Both the position numbers and the translations under genes were made by a program. From an uncultured Bacteroidales bacterium (GTDB taxonomy: Bacteria > Bacteroidota > Bacteroidia > Bacteroidales > UBA932), in the NCBI GenBank assembly GCA_900318445.1, contig ONKO01000011.1:1-64000 (forward strand): a stretch of 64,000 nt of DNA, in the 5' to 3' direction. Positions 8,755 to 16,517 of this stretch are shown here, piece by piece (within the stretch, counting starts at the first letter, position 1; each line of letters opens with the position of its first letter). The notes under the pieces were generated by a model that did no database searches, was not told the DNA's origin, and was given only the letters and a program-made list of their open reading frames with translations.

Positions 8755-9770
8755 TCAAGATCATTGTTGACTGTTTTGGCGGAGACCACTGCCCCGAAGC
8801 ACCCGTAGAAGGCGCTCTGGCATCCCTGGCGAAGAACCCGGACCTTTCCGTCATCCTTACGGGTGATGAGTCCATTCTGCGCAAGTGCCTGGAGGGAAAG
8901 ACCTACGATGCGTCCCGCCTGGAGATTGTGGATGCGCCGGAGGTCATCGGCTGTGATGAAAAACCCACGGACGTCGTCCGCCTCAAGCGCAACTCGTCCA
9001 TGATGAAAGGCATTATTATGCTAAGGGACCGTGACGACATTGCCGCCATGGTTTCCACCGGCTCCACCGGAGCGCTGGTAACGGGCGCACTGGTGCGGCT
9101 CGGCCGCATCCCGGGGGTCATCCGTCCGGCCTTCTGCCCGCTCCTCCCCACCATGGACGGAGGCATCGTGGGCGTCTGTGACAGCGGTGCCAACGTCGAA
9201 GTGACATCGGCCCACCTCCGTCAGTTCGCCATCATGGCGTCCCTCTACCTGGAGAACGTGTACGGCGTAAAGAGCCCCCGCGTGGCGCTTCTCAACGTCG
9301 GGAAGGAGGCCGAGAAGGGGGACGACATGCGCCGGGACGCCTACCGCCTGCTGAGCGAGACGCCGTCCGTGAACTTCGTGGGCAACATGGAGAGCCGGGA
9401 CCTCCTCAGCGGCCGCTACGACGTAGTGGTGGCCGATGGTTTCTCCGGCAACGTCCTGGTCAAGACCACCGAAGGCACGGCGCTGGAGCTGCTCAAAAAG
9501 CTCAAAAAAGACATCTTCTCCCGCTGGATCTACAAGCTGGGAGCGCTCCTGATGAGCCGCATGTTCAAGGACATGAAGGCCTTCATGAACTACCAGAACT
9601 ATGGCGGAAGCGTGCTCCTGGGCACCTCCAAGGTGGTTGTGAAAGGACACGGCTCCTCCAAAGCGGTGGCGGTGGAGAAGTGCATCGAACAGGCCTACCG
9701 GATGGAAGTGTCCCGCCTGTCGGGCCAGATCGAGACCGAGATTGGAAAATATGAACATTACGAGGAATAA
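8751..9770 (+). CDS. plsX: Phosphate acyltransferase PlsX
   Basis: 339 residues, standard length. It starts IKIIVDCFGGDHCPEAPVEG, the PlsX opening motif (MDAMGGDxAP-like). Later come MVSTGSTGALVTGAL and VALLNVGKEAEKGDD, then VVADGFSGNVLVKTTEG, all family signatures. PlsX converts acyl-ACP and phosphate to acyl-phosphate for the PlsY step of phosphatidic acid synthesis. With fakA/fakB upstream and acpP immediately downstream, both routes to acyl-phosphate sit in one operon. The start at 8751 shares ATGA with the upstream stop; an earlier in-frame ATG (8718) lies inside the GNAT gene. Confidence 0.93.
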   Translation: MIKIIVDCFGGDHCPEAPVEGALASLAKNPDLSVILTGDESILRKCLEGKTYDASRLEIVDAPEVIGCDEKPTDVVRLKRNSSMMKGIIMLRDRDDIAAMVSTGSTGALVTGALVRLGRIPGVIRPAFCPLLPTMDGGIVGVCDSGANVEVTSAHLRQFAIMASLYLENVYGVKSPRVALLNVGKEAEKGDDMRRDAYRLLSETPSVNFVGNMESRDLLSGRYDVVVADGFSGNVLVKTTEGTALELLKKLKKDIFSRWIYKLGALLMSRMFKDMKAFMNYQNYGGSVLLGTSKVVVKGHGSSKAVAVEKCIEQAYRMEVSRLSGQIETEIGKYEHYEE

Positions 9771-9772
9771 TT

Positions 9773-10006
9773 ATGTTTGAAAAAGTACAGACCATCCTGG
9801 CGAAGCAGCTTCGTCTGGACCCCACCCGGATTACGCCCCAATCTCTCATCAAGAAGGACCTCGGCGCCGACTCCCTGGACATTCTGCAGCTTCTGATGCG
9901 CATCGAGGACCAGTACGGCATTGTCATTCCGGACCAGGCCCTGGCCTCCTTTGAGACGGTGGCCGATGTCGTCGAATATCTGGAAAAGCAAGAAGTCAAC
10001 CTCTAG
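9773..10006 (+). CDS. acpP: Acyl carrier protein
   Basis: 77 residues, acidic. GADSLDILQLLMRIEDQYG contains the DSLD phosphopantetheine attachment Ser (about residue 36). It starts two bases after the plsX stop. ACP carries acyl chains for fatty acid synthesis and donates them to PlsX. The helix II pattern (DILQLLMRIED) departs slightly from the housekeeping DSLDTVELVM, so it may be a specialised second ACP; no fabF or fabD follows it here. Confidence 0.9.
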   Translation: MFEKVQTILAKQLRLDPTRITPQSLIKKDLGADSLDILQLLMRIEDQYGIVIPDQALASFETVADVVEYLEKQEVNL

Positions 10007-10009
10007 GTT

Positions 10010-11665
10010 ATGGTACAGGTCTTCTGTAAGAACACGGGCGAAAGCAAGCGCTTCCCGGAGGGCACTTCCCTCCTGCAAATGCTGGGAGAGTTTGACTGCC
10101 ACAGGCCCTACCCCATTGTATCGGCCAAGGTGAACAACGTTTCCCAGGGCCTCAAGTTCAAGGTTTACCAGAACAAGGACATCGAGTTCATCGACGTGCG
10201 GGAGCCCAGCGGCATGCGCGTGTACTGCCGCTCGCTCTATTTCCTCCTGTACAAAGCCGCCTCCGACTGCTTTCCCGGAAGCCGCCTCTACATTGAACAC
10301 CCCATCTCCCACGGATACTTCTGTCATTTGAGGAAGGCCGATGGTGAGATGCTCACACCGGAAGACCTGAAGCAGCTGGAAGCCCGCATGAAGGAGCTCG
10401 TAGAGAGGGACATGCCTTTCCACCGCTACGACGTCCAGACCGACCGCGCACTCAAGGAGTTCCGCAAGGCCGGCTTCGACGACAAGGTGAAGCTGCTGGA
10501 GACAAGCGGAGAAGCTTACACGGACTACTACACGCTGGGAGATACCGTAGACTACTATTATGGCAAGCTGGTCCCCTCTACAGGCTATCTGAAGGTATGG
10601 GGCATCCAGCCCTACCACGACGGTTTCCTCCTGCAGGTTCCTTCGCACGAAGATCCTTCCCGGACTGCCACTTTCATTGACCAGCCCAAGACCTTCGAGA
10701 TGTTCAAGGAAGCTTTGCGCTGGAACATCATCATGGGCCTCAGCACCGTGGGAGACGTGAACGAAGCGTTCCTCAGCGGCCGTGCCAGCGAGCTCATCCA
10801 GATTGCAGAGGCGCTCCAGGAGAAGAAGATTGTCCAGATTGCCGAGGAAATTGACCGCCGGTACCGCAGCGACCATCCCCTGAAGGTAGTGCTCATCACG
10901 GGACCGTCTTCTTCCGGTAAGACTACGTTCTGCAAGCGTCTTTCCATCCAGCTCAAGGCCTGCGGCCTCAAGCCCGTCTCCGTGAGCACCGACGACTACT
11001 TCGTGAACCGCGTGGAGACGCCCAAGTTCCCCGACGGCTCCTACGACTTTGACAACTTTGACACGGTGGACCACGCCCTCATGGAAGAGGACATCATGAA
11101 GCTCATCGCCGGTGAGGAAGTGTCGGTTCCCGAGTACAACTTTGTCACGGGCCTGAGGGAATACAACGGCCGCAACCTCCGCCTCGGAGACGGCCGCATT
11201 CTCCTGATCGAAGGCATCCACGCCCTTAATCCGGCCCTCACATCGCGCATCCCCGAAGAAGCCAAGTTCCGCATCTTCATCAATACACTCACCGGAACCC
11301 TCCTGGACGACCACAACATGATCCCCACCAGTGACAACCGGCTTCTTCGCCGCATTGTCCGTGACTACAACAAGGGCGCCTTCACAGCCCGCGAGTCCAT
11401 CTCCAACTGGCAGAACGTGCTCAACGCAGAGCAGAAGTGGATCTACCCCTACCAGGAAACGGCCGACGCCATGTTCAACAGCGCCTACCTCATCGAGTTC
11501 GCGGTGCTCAAGAACCACGCCGAGCCCATCCTCCGGAGCGTTCCCCAGAACTGCCCCGAGTATTCCGAGGCGCACCGCCTCCTCAAGTTCATCCACTACT
11601 TCACGCCCGTGAGCGACCGCGAAATTCCCGCTACCTCCATGATCCGGGAATTCATCGGCGGATAA
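10010..11665 (+). CDS. Nucleoside (uridine-like) kinase with TGS-type N-terminal region
   Basis: A 551-residue two-part protein common in Bacteroidota. The N-terminal half resembles the TGS and second domain of threonyl-tRNA synthetase (HPISHGYFCHL near residue 100 recalls the ThrRS editing-domain HxxxH region). The C-terminal half is a uridine kinase/phosphoribulokinase P-loop NTPase: Walker A ITGPSSSGKTTFCKRLSIQL near residue 300, STDDYFVNR, and LLIEGIHALNPAL. The domain is expected to phosphorylate uridine or cytidine; the substrate of this long form is not certain. It is the last gene of the lipid operon and is followed at once by a terminator. Confidence 0.85.
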   Translation: MVQVFCKNTGESKRFPEGTSLLQMLGEFDCHRPYPIVSAKVNNVSQGLKFKVYQNKDIEFIDVREPSGMRVYCRSLYFLLYKAASDCFPGSRLYIEHPISHGYFCHLRKADGEMLTPEDLKQLEARMKELVERDMPFHRYDVQTDRALKEFRKAGFDDKVKLLETSGEAYTDYYTLGDTVDYYYGKLVPSTGYLKVWGIQPYHDGFLLQVPSHEDPSRTATFIDQPKTFEMFKEALRWNIIMGLSTVGDVNEAFLSGRASELIQIAEALQEKKIVQIAEEIDRRYRSDHPLKVVLITGPSSSGKTTFCKRLSIQLKACGLKPVSVSTDDYFVNRVETPKFPDGSYDFDNFDTVDHALMEEDIMKLIAGEEVSVPEYNFVTGLREYNGRNLRLGDGRILLIEGIHALNPALTSRIPEEAKFRIFINTLTGTLLDDHNMIPTSDNRLLRRIVRDYNKGAFTARESISNWQNVLNAEQKWIYPYQETADAMFNSAYLIEFAVLKNHAEPILRSVPQNCPEYSEAHRLLKFIHYFTPVSDREIPATSMIREFIGG

Positions 11666-11669
11666 AAAA

Positions 11670-11706
11670 AACCGGAGCCCCCAGAAAGGGTTCCGGTTTA
11701 TTTTTC
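11670..11706. terminator. Bidirectional intrinsic terminator
   Basis: The arms aaccggagccc (11670-11680) and gggttccggtt (11688-11698) form an 11-bp stem with one G-T pair. T-rich sequence follows on the + side, and an A-run (11664-11671) gives a T-tract on the - strand. It lies between the convergent nucleoside kinase and OM protein genes. Confidence 0.85.
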
Positions 11707-11717
11707 CCTGTTATCCA

Positions 11718-12158
11718 TTAAAAGAGGTAGCGGATACCGAGGGCGATTCCCTGCCAGCCGAAGCCGGAAGCGGGAACAATGTCGAAGGAAGGCTTCCAGT
11801 CCAGGGAGAGCTGCAGCGGAATGCTGTCGAAGCAGTATTCGAGGCCGAGCTGGGCACCGACACCGGCCCAGAAGCTGGTTTTGTTGTCGGCATTGGGACC
11901 GAAGCCTACATAGGCCTGGGGACCCGCATAAAAGTTGAGGGGGCCGACGGGAGCGATGAGGAAGTCGTAGGCGGCGCCGATTCTCACGGAACCTACGCTC
12001 CAGCCCAGATCCAGTTCACCGAAGTTGTTGCCACCCAGGGTGTGCTGATAGGAAAGTTCTGCACCGTAACCGGCGCGGACACCGATGGCGCGGGGCTGTG
12101 CGGCTGCCACTGCGGCAAGGCCCAGCACGGCGGCCATGACAAGCATGAATTTTTTCAT
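11718..12158 (-). CDS. Small outer-membrane beta-barrel protein
   Basis: 146 residues. A signal peptide ends at AAAQPRA, followed by alternating strands (VRAGYGAELSYQHTL, LDLGWSVGSVRIGAAYDF, PQAYVGFGP) and a terminal IALGIRYLF with the C-terminal aromatic that BAM recognises. The length fits an 8-stranded barrel of the OmpW/OmpA-like small porin type. It is a single gene, divergent from the deoxyhypusine-synthase-like gene. No specific function can be assigned. Confidence 0.75.
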   Translation of the reverse strand: MKKFMLVMAAVLGLAAVAAAQPRAIGVRAGYGAELSYQHTLGGNNFGELDLGWSVGSVRIGAAYDFLIAPVGPLNFYAGPQAYVGFGPNADNKTSFWAGVGAQLGLEYCFDSIPLQLSLDWKPSFDIVPASGFGWQGIALGIRYLF

Positions 12159-12200
12159 TTGAGTTTGGTTTTAAAGTGTATAAACGTCAAAAACGTAATG

Positions 12201-12228
12201 CGAATTTACATAATTTTTCCTAAATTTG
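12201..12228. promoter_or_regulatory. Divergent promoter region, OM protein / DHS-like gene
   Basis: The + strand box TAAATTTG at 12221-12228 matches the -7 consensus for the gene at 12290. On the - strand, TAAATTCG (12201-12208, one mismatch) faces the opposite way for the OM protein gene. Twelve bases separate the two boxes, the geometry seen at other divergent pairs in this window. Confidence 0.5.
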
Positions 12229-12289
12229 CAATTTGAAGCAGGGGTTGGAGACCAAAGACTGGTTTCGCCCGCTGCAAGTATTTAATAAA

Positions 12290-13264
12290 ATGGAAAAGGG
12301 ACCTATCTCTCAATTCATTACCCACAACTACCGTCATTTCAATTCCGCAGCGCTGGTAGACGCTGCAAAAGCCTATGAAGACCTTCTGAACAAGGGTGGC
12401 AAGATGTTCCTGGCCATGGCCGGCGCCATGAGTACCGCAGAACTCGGCCTCTCCCTGGCCGAGATGATCCGCCAGGACAAGATTTCCTTCGTCTGCTGCA
12501 GCGCCAATAACCTGGAGGAAGACATCATGAACCTGGTGGCCCACAACCACTATTATCGTGTGCCCGGCTACCGTGACCTCACTCCGGAGCAGGAGCAGGA
12601 ACTCATCAACAACCACTACAACCGTGTAACCGACACCTGCATCCCCGAGGAAGAAGCTTTCCGCCGTCTGGAAAAGCACCTCGTGGAGGTTTGGGACAAG
12701 GCCAAAGCAGAAGGCAAGAGATATCTCCCCTACGAGTTCATCTATCAGATGATCCGCAGCGGTGTCCTGGAGCAGTACTATGAGATTGACCCCAAGGACA
12801 GCTGGGTAGTAGCCGCCTGTGAAAAGAACATTCCCATCATCTGCCCCGCCTGGGAAGACTGCACCACCGGTAACATCTTCACCGCCCACGTCATCCGCGG
12901 TGAGTATGACCCGCACATGGTCATCCAGGGCGTAGAGGTCATGATGTTCCTCGTAGACTGGTACAAGAAGAACAGCCAGGGCGCCGGCGTCGGCTTCTTC
13001 CAGATTGGCGGCGGTACCGCCGGTGACTTCCCCATCTGCTGCGTTCCCATGATGGAGCAGGATCTGGGCTGGACCGGCACTCCCCTCTGGGCCTACTTCT
13101 GCCAGATTTCCGATTCCACTACTTCTTACGGTTCCTATTCCGGTGCCGTCCCCAACGAGAAAATCACCTGGGGCAAGCTGGCACCCGAAACGCCCAAGTT
13201 CATCGTAGAGTCCGACGCCACCATCGTGGCACCGCTCATCTTCGCCTATGTCCTGGGCTGGTAA
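12290..13264 (+). CDS. Deoxyhypusine synthase-like protein
   Basis: 324 residues from ATG 12290. Family signatures are MFLAMAGAMSTAELGLSLAEMIR, CPAWEDCTTGN and FFQIGGGTAGDFPICCVPMM. Eukaryotic and archaeal DHS transfers the aminobutyl group of spermidine to eIF5A using NAD. Bacteria lack eIF5A in the usual sense, and some bacterial homologues act in polyamine (homospermidine-type) metabolism, so the substrate is open. The catalytic Lys region of true DHS should lie near the C-terminus (WGKLAPETPKFIVESDATIVAPL), where a Lys is present. I prefer 12290 to the in-frame upstream start at 12233 because the -7 box ends only at 12228. Confidence 0.82.
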   Translation: MEKGPISQFITHNYRHFNSAALVDAAKAYEDLLNKGGKMFLAMAGAMSTAELGLSLAEMIRQDKISFVCCSANNLEEDIMNLVAHNHYYRVPGYRDLTPEQEQELINNHYNRVTDTCIPEEEAFRRLEKHLVEVWDKAKAEGKRYLPYEFIYQMIRSGVLEQYYEIDPKDSWVVAACEKNIPIICPAWEDCTTGNIFTAHVIRGEYDPHMVIQGVEVMMFLVDWYKKNSQGAGVGFFQIGGGTAGDFPICCVPMMEQDLGWTGTPLWAYFCQISDSTTSYGSYSGAVPNEKITWGKLAPETPKFIVESDATIVAPLIFAYVLGW

Positions 13265-13682
13265 GAAGTCCGTCAAAAGCATTTTCGGGAGCCTGTTCCA
13301 TAAAGAGCAGGCTCCTTCTGCTTCTTCCGGCAAAAAGGCGCTCACGGCGCAGCAGCGGAGCCACATCGAAAAACGGCTCCTCCTCTGGCAGGAAGACAAA
13401 GCCTACCGCATCGCAGACAGGACGGTGGCGGAGGCATCGGCCCGCATCGGCACAAGCTCCGTGCTGCTGCACCGGTATTTCGCGGAGAAGGGCCTCGATT
13501 TCCGCACCTGGCGGTCCCGTCTCCGCATCCAGGATGCCATGAAGGAACTCATCGCCTTCCCCGAGGACTCGGCCTCCGTCATCGGCCGGCGGGTGGGCAT
13601 CCCCGACAGGAGCAATTTCAACCGGCAGTTCAAGGCCGTCACCGGCGAATTTCCCGAAAGCTGGAGAAAAAAACAAAAATAA
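13248..13682 (+). CDS. AraC-type HTH protein without sensor domain
   Basis: 144 residues. The C-terminal 100 residues resemble an AraC/XylS DNA-binding domain: a first HTH around VAEASARIGTSSVLLHRYFAEKGLDFRTWRSRLRIQ and a second ending RRVGIPDRSNFNRQFKAVTGEFPESWR. The N-terminal 40 residues are basic and low complexity, and no ligand-binding domain is present. It overlaps the 3' end of the DHS-like gene by 17 nt, so the two are probably cotranslated. Targets are unknown. Confidence 0.72.
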   Translation: MSWAGKKSVKSIFGSLFHKEQAPSASSGKKALTAQQRSHIEKRLLLWQEDKAYRIADRTVAEASARIGTSSVLLHRYFAEKGLDFRTWRSRLRIQDAMKELIAFPEDSASVIGRRVGIPDRSNFNRQFKAVTGEFPESWRKKQK

Positions 13683-13683
13683 A

Positions 13684-13715
13684 TTTGCATAATTAAATAA
13701 TTCTTCCCACCTTTG
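13684..13715 (+). promoter_or_regulatory. Promoter of the ABC/GntR/DUF2807 operon
   Basis: TTTG at 13684-13687 and CACCTTTG at 13708-13715 are 20 nt apart, matching the Bacteroidota -33 TTTG / -7 TAnnTTTG layout with one mismatch. The ATG of the ABC gene is at 13749. Confidence 0.55.
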
Positions 13716-13748
13716 CAGTGTACTAATGAACTAATACACTACAAAGAT

Positions 13749-14573
13749 ATGATCAGCGTACAAGATTTATCCTTCAGCTACGGTTCCAAAGGGGTGCTCA
13801 AGAACATCACCATGGAACTCAAGGGAGGCAATATCTACGGCCTCCTGGGAGAAAACGGAGTCGGTAAAACCACCCTCCTCACCCTTCTGTGCGGGCTCAA
13901 GAAGCCCCTCACCGGCACCATCGACACCGATGGACGCAATCCCTTCGACCGCGAGCCTTCCCTCCTGGCCGAGCAATTCTATCTTCCCGACGAAGTGGCT
14001 CCCCTCCCCAACAAGGCCATCAACTTCGGCAAGGAAACGGGCGCCCTCTGGCCGTCCTACGACCACATCAAGTTTGTCCAGATCCTGCGCGAATTCGAAG
14101 TAGACGAAAACCAGCGGATGGACACCATGAGCGCCGGCCAGCTCAAGAAGACCTGGATTGCCTTTGCGCTCGCATGCAACGCTCGCCACTACTTCATGGA
14201 CGAGCCCACCAACGGCCTTGACATTCCTTCCAAGGCACAGTTCCGGAAGGCCATCATGAAATACACCTCCGAAGAGAGCGCCGTCGTCATCTCCACCCAC
14301 CAGGTAAGGGACCTCGAGGAAATCATCGACCCCATCATCATCCTGGACAAGGAAGACGTACTGGTCAACGCTTCCCTGGAGAAGATTAGCAGCAAGCTGT
14401 TCTTCGACTACGGAACCGAGATCCATCCCGACGCCCTGTATCTGGAACGCACCCCCGGCGGCGCCATCCAGGTATATCCCAACACCACCGGCGAGGATTC
14501 CAAAGTGAACCTGGAAGCCCTTTTCAATGCCGTTCACGCTCACAAAGATGTTGTAAAAGCTTTACTTGCCTAG
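13749..14573 (+). CDS. ABC transporter ATP-binding protein
   Basis: 274 residues. Walker A GLLGENGVGKTTLL (about residue 35), a short signature region MSAGQLKKTWIA, Walker B HYFMDEPTNGLD and a switch His in STHQVRD are all present. The signature Ser-Ala-Gly-Gln is a mild variant of LSGGQ. It belongs to the family of bacitracin/lantibiotic-type or YtrB-like exporters that pair with a GntR/YtrA regulator. It is the first gene of a four-gene operon. Substrate unknown. Confidence 0.88.
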   Translation: MISVQDLSFSYGSKGVLKNITMELKGGNIYGLLGENGVGKTTLLTLLCGLKKPLTGTIDTDGRNPFDREPSLLAEQFYLPDEVAPLPNKAINFGKETGALWPSYDHIKFVQILREFEVDENQRMDTMSAGQLKKTWIAFALACNARHYFMDEPTNGLDIPSKAQFRKAIMKYTSEESAVVISTHQVRDLEEIIDPIIILDKEDVLVNASLEKISSKLFFDYGTEIHPDALYLERTPGGAIQVYPNTTGEDSKVNLEALFNAVHAHKDVVKALLA

Positions 14574-14577
14574 CCTT

Positions 14578-15393
14578 ATGAAATCAGAAGTATTCAACGG
14601 CCAGCGTTTCTGGTCCTATTTCAAATATGACTTTGTCCAGATGTGGCGCAACAACATGAAGGCGTCCGTGGGCATCGGCCTCTCCGGCCTCATCGCCTAT
14701 ATCGTGGTGGTGGCTTTCAGCCTTATCTTCGGTGCCGGCTGGAACGGCCCCGGCGTCGTTGCCCGCTTTGTGGTCTTCATGCTTGCTTCTGCGGCCCTGG
14801 AACTGTATCAGACCCGCACCTACGGCTATCTTACCGACAGGCGCAAAGGTAGTGCCTGGCTCATGAACCCGGCTTCCAGCTTCGAGAAATGGCTGTCCAT
14901 GATTATCATGACCATCATCGTCATCCCCGTCGCTTTCCTGTCCGTATACCTCCTCACAGACCTTGTTGTTGCCTCCCTGGATCCCACGACAGGCTCTTCC
15001 ATGCTGCACAGCATCGGCGGCGGCTTCCGGGAAATCACCGAGGAGCTGGCCAAGGTCAACGCCGAATACAGCACCACCTGGAGCCCCTGGGCGTTTGTCC
15101 CGGCCGCGCTCATGGGCTGCGCCTGCAACTTTATGTACTTCCTCCTCTGCGGCATCTGCTTCAAGCGCTACAAGATCCTCTACGGCCTTGTCATCACGTT
15201 CCTCATCAGCTTCCTCTTCTCCATCCTGCTGTCCCAGTTCGGCATGCAGTATATCAATATGGAGATTGAAGAATTCGCCGATGCCGAGCAGTACATCCGT
15301 TCCGTCTTCAACATCTCCATGTGGGTATCCTTCATCATGACCATCGGAATTGCCGCAGGCATCTTCTACAGAATCAAAACAATTAAACATTAA
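14578..15393 (+). CDS. ABC transporter permease
   Basis: 271 residues with about six hydrophobic segments (GIGLSGLIAYIVVVAFSLIF, VVFMLASAALELYQT, MIIMTIIVIPVAFLSVYLL, ALMGCACNFMYFLLCGICF, LVITFLISFLFSILLSQF, WVSFIMTIGIAAGIFY). It is the membrane partner of the preceding ATPase, with four bases between them. The start at 14578 follows the ATPase stop; the in-frame ATG at 14566 lies inside that gene. No substrate clue. Confidence 0.8.
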   Translation: MKSEVFNGQRFWSYFKYDFVQMWRNNMKASVGIGLSGLIAYIVVVAFSLIFGAGWNGPGVVARFVVFMLASAALELYQTRTYGYLTDRRKGSAWLMNPASSFEKWLSMIIMTIIVIPVAFLSVYLLTDLVVASLDPTTGSSMLHSIGGGFREITEELAKVNAEYSTTWSPWAFVPAALMGCACNFMYFLLCGICFKRYKILYGLVITFLISFLFSILLSQFGMQYINMEIEEFADAEQYIRSVFNISMWVSFIMTIGIAAGIFYRIKTIKH

Positions 15394-15398
15394 TCATT

Positions 15399-15737
15399 AT
15401 GGACTTCCACGGAGAAAAACCCATCTATCTCCAGATTGCCGACGTCTTTTGCGAAAGCATCCTGAGCGGCACTCTGAAGGCGGACGAGCGCATCCCGTCT
15501 GTCCGCGAATACGGCGCCGAGATTGGCGTGAATCCCAATACTGTCATGAGGGTATACGAGAAACTCACCGCTGAAGGAATCATTTACAACAAGCGTGGCA
15601 TCGGCTACTTTGTGTCGCCGGAAGCCCGCGAGAAAATCCTGGACACCCAGCGTACCGACTTCCTGGAAAAGGAAGTACCCGTCATCCGTCGCAAGATGGA
15701 GCTGCTGGGACTGGACGAAAGCATTTTTAAAAAGTAA
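15399..15737 (+). CDS. GntR-family (YtrA-type) transcriptional regulator
   Basis: 112 residues. A winged-helix GntR domain reads PIYLQIADVFCESILSGTLKADERIPSVREY, then NPNTVMRVYEKL and GIGYFV. There is no large effector domain, as in the short YtrA subfamily that controls ABC exporters. It lies within the operon it probably regulates, between the permease and the DUF2807 lipoprotein. Confidence 0.88.
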   Translation: MDFHGEKPIYLQIADVFCESILSGTLKADERIPSVREYGAEIGVNPNTVMRVYEKLTAEGIIYNKRGIGYFVSPEAREKILDTQRTDFLEKEVPVIRRKMELLGLDESIFKK

Positions 15738-15743
15738 ATAACC

Positions 15744-16421
15744 ATGAAGAAACTATTTGCCATTATGGCCGTCCTGGCAACCATTGCCAGCTGCCAGATT
15801 AACATCAACGGAGGAAAAGCCGTCGTTTGCGAAGGCCCCGTTGTAGAAAAGGAAATGGAAGGTCTCACTGGCTACGAGGGCATCACCGTCAACGGCTCTA
15901 TTGACCTGTACTTTAGCCAAGCCAGCACCTACTCGGTTAGCGTGAAAGCCAACGAAGAAGTTTATGACTATCTGGACTACAGAGTAGAAGAAGGTGTCCT
16001 CATCCTGGGAACCAAGGATAACATCAATATCCGCGCAAAGGAATACAAGGTAACCGTTACCCTTCCCACTCTGTCCAAGATTCACGTTAATGGAGCAGCC
16101 GACGTTTACCAGGTAGGAGAATACAGCTCCGACAAGCCCCTGAACATTCACGTGAACGGCGCCGGAGACCTTAATCTCAAGGAAAAGCTGAGCGTTCCTT
16201 CCATCTCCATCCACGTGAACGGTGCCGGTGACATCCGCATCCCCAGCATGGACGTAGACAAGCTCTCCATCAAGGTGAACGGAGCCGGAGATGCCACCCT
16301 CGGCGGCAAGGCTGCATCGGCCCACTTCTCGGTGAACGGTGCCGGCGACATTGACGCCCGTAACCTCGAATGCACCGACGTCACCACCCAGAAGGCAGGA
16401 CTTGCATCCATACGACTCTAG
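15744..16421 (+). CDS. DUF2807 (head GIN domain) lipoprotein
   Basis: 225 residues with a lipobox (ATIASC, Cys about 17). The body is a right-handed beta-repeat typical of DUF2807/head GIN proteins, with the phrase VNGAGD recurring about five times from residue 133 on, one per strand turn. Such proteins are cell-envelope components of unknown function, frequent beside ABC/GntR genes in Bacteroidota. It ends the operon and is followed by a terminator. Confidence 0.85.
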   Translation: MKKLFAIMAVLATIASCQININGGKAVVCEGPVVEKEMEGLTGYEGITVNGSIDLYFSQASTYSVSVKANEEVYDYLDYRVEEGVLILGTKDNINIRAKEYKVTVTLPTLSKIHVNGAADVYQVGEYSSDKPLNIHVNGAGDLNLKEKLSVPSISIHVNGAGDIRIPSMDVDKLSIKVNGAGDATLGGKAASAHFSVNGAGDIDARNLECTDVTTQKAGLASIRL

Positions 16422-16454
16422 TCTAAGTCGTTGTTAGTTAATACTTTGAATTTT

Positions 16455-16489
16455 TCTCTTTAGGCAAATCAGCCTAAAGAGATTTTTTT
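16455..16489. terminator. Intrinsic terminator, 11-bp stem
   Basis: tctctttaggc (16455-16465), a 6-nt loop and gcctaaagaga (16472-16482) form a perfect stem followed by seven T. A T-run upstream makes it usable by the - strand gene only weakly. The same stem recurs at 19553-19588. Confidence 0.9.
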
Positions 16490-16517
16490 AAAATAATATG
16501 AATCAAGGACTTAGGTC

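Noticed and set aside
9758-11596. 612-residue - strand frame opposite acpP and the nucleoside kinase
   Set aside because: A shadow of the strong codon bias; no recognisable motif, and the opposite strand holds well-known proteins.
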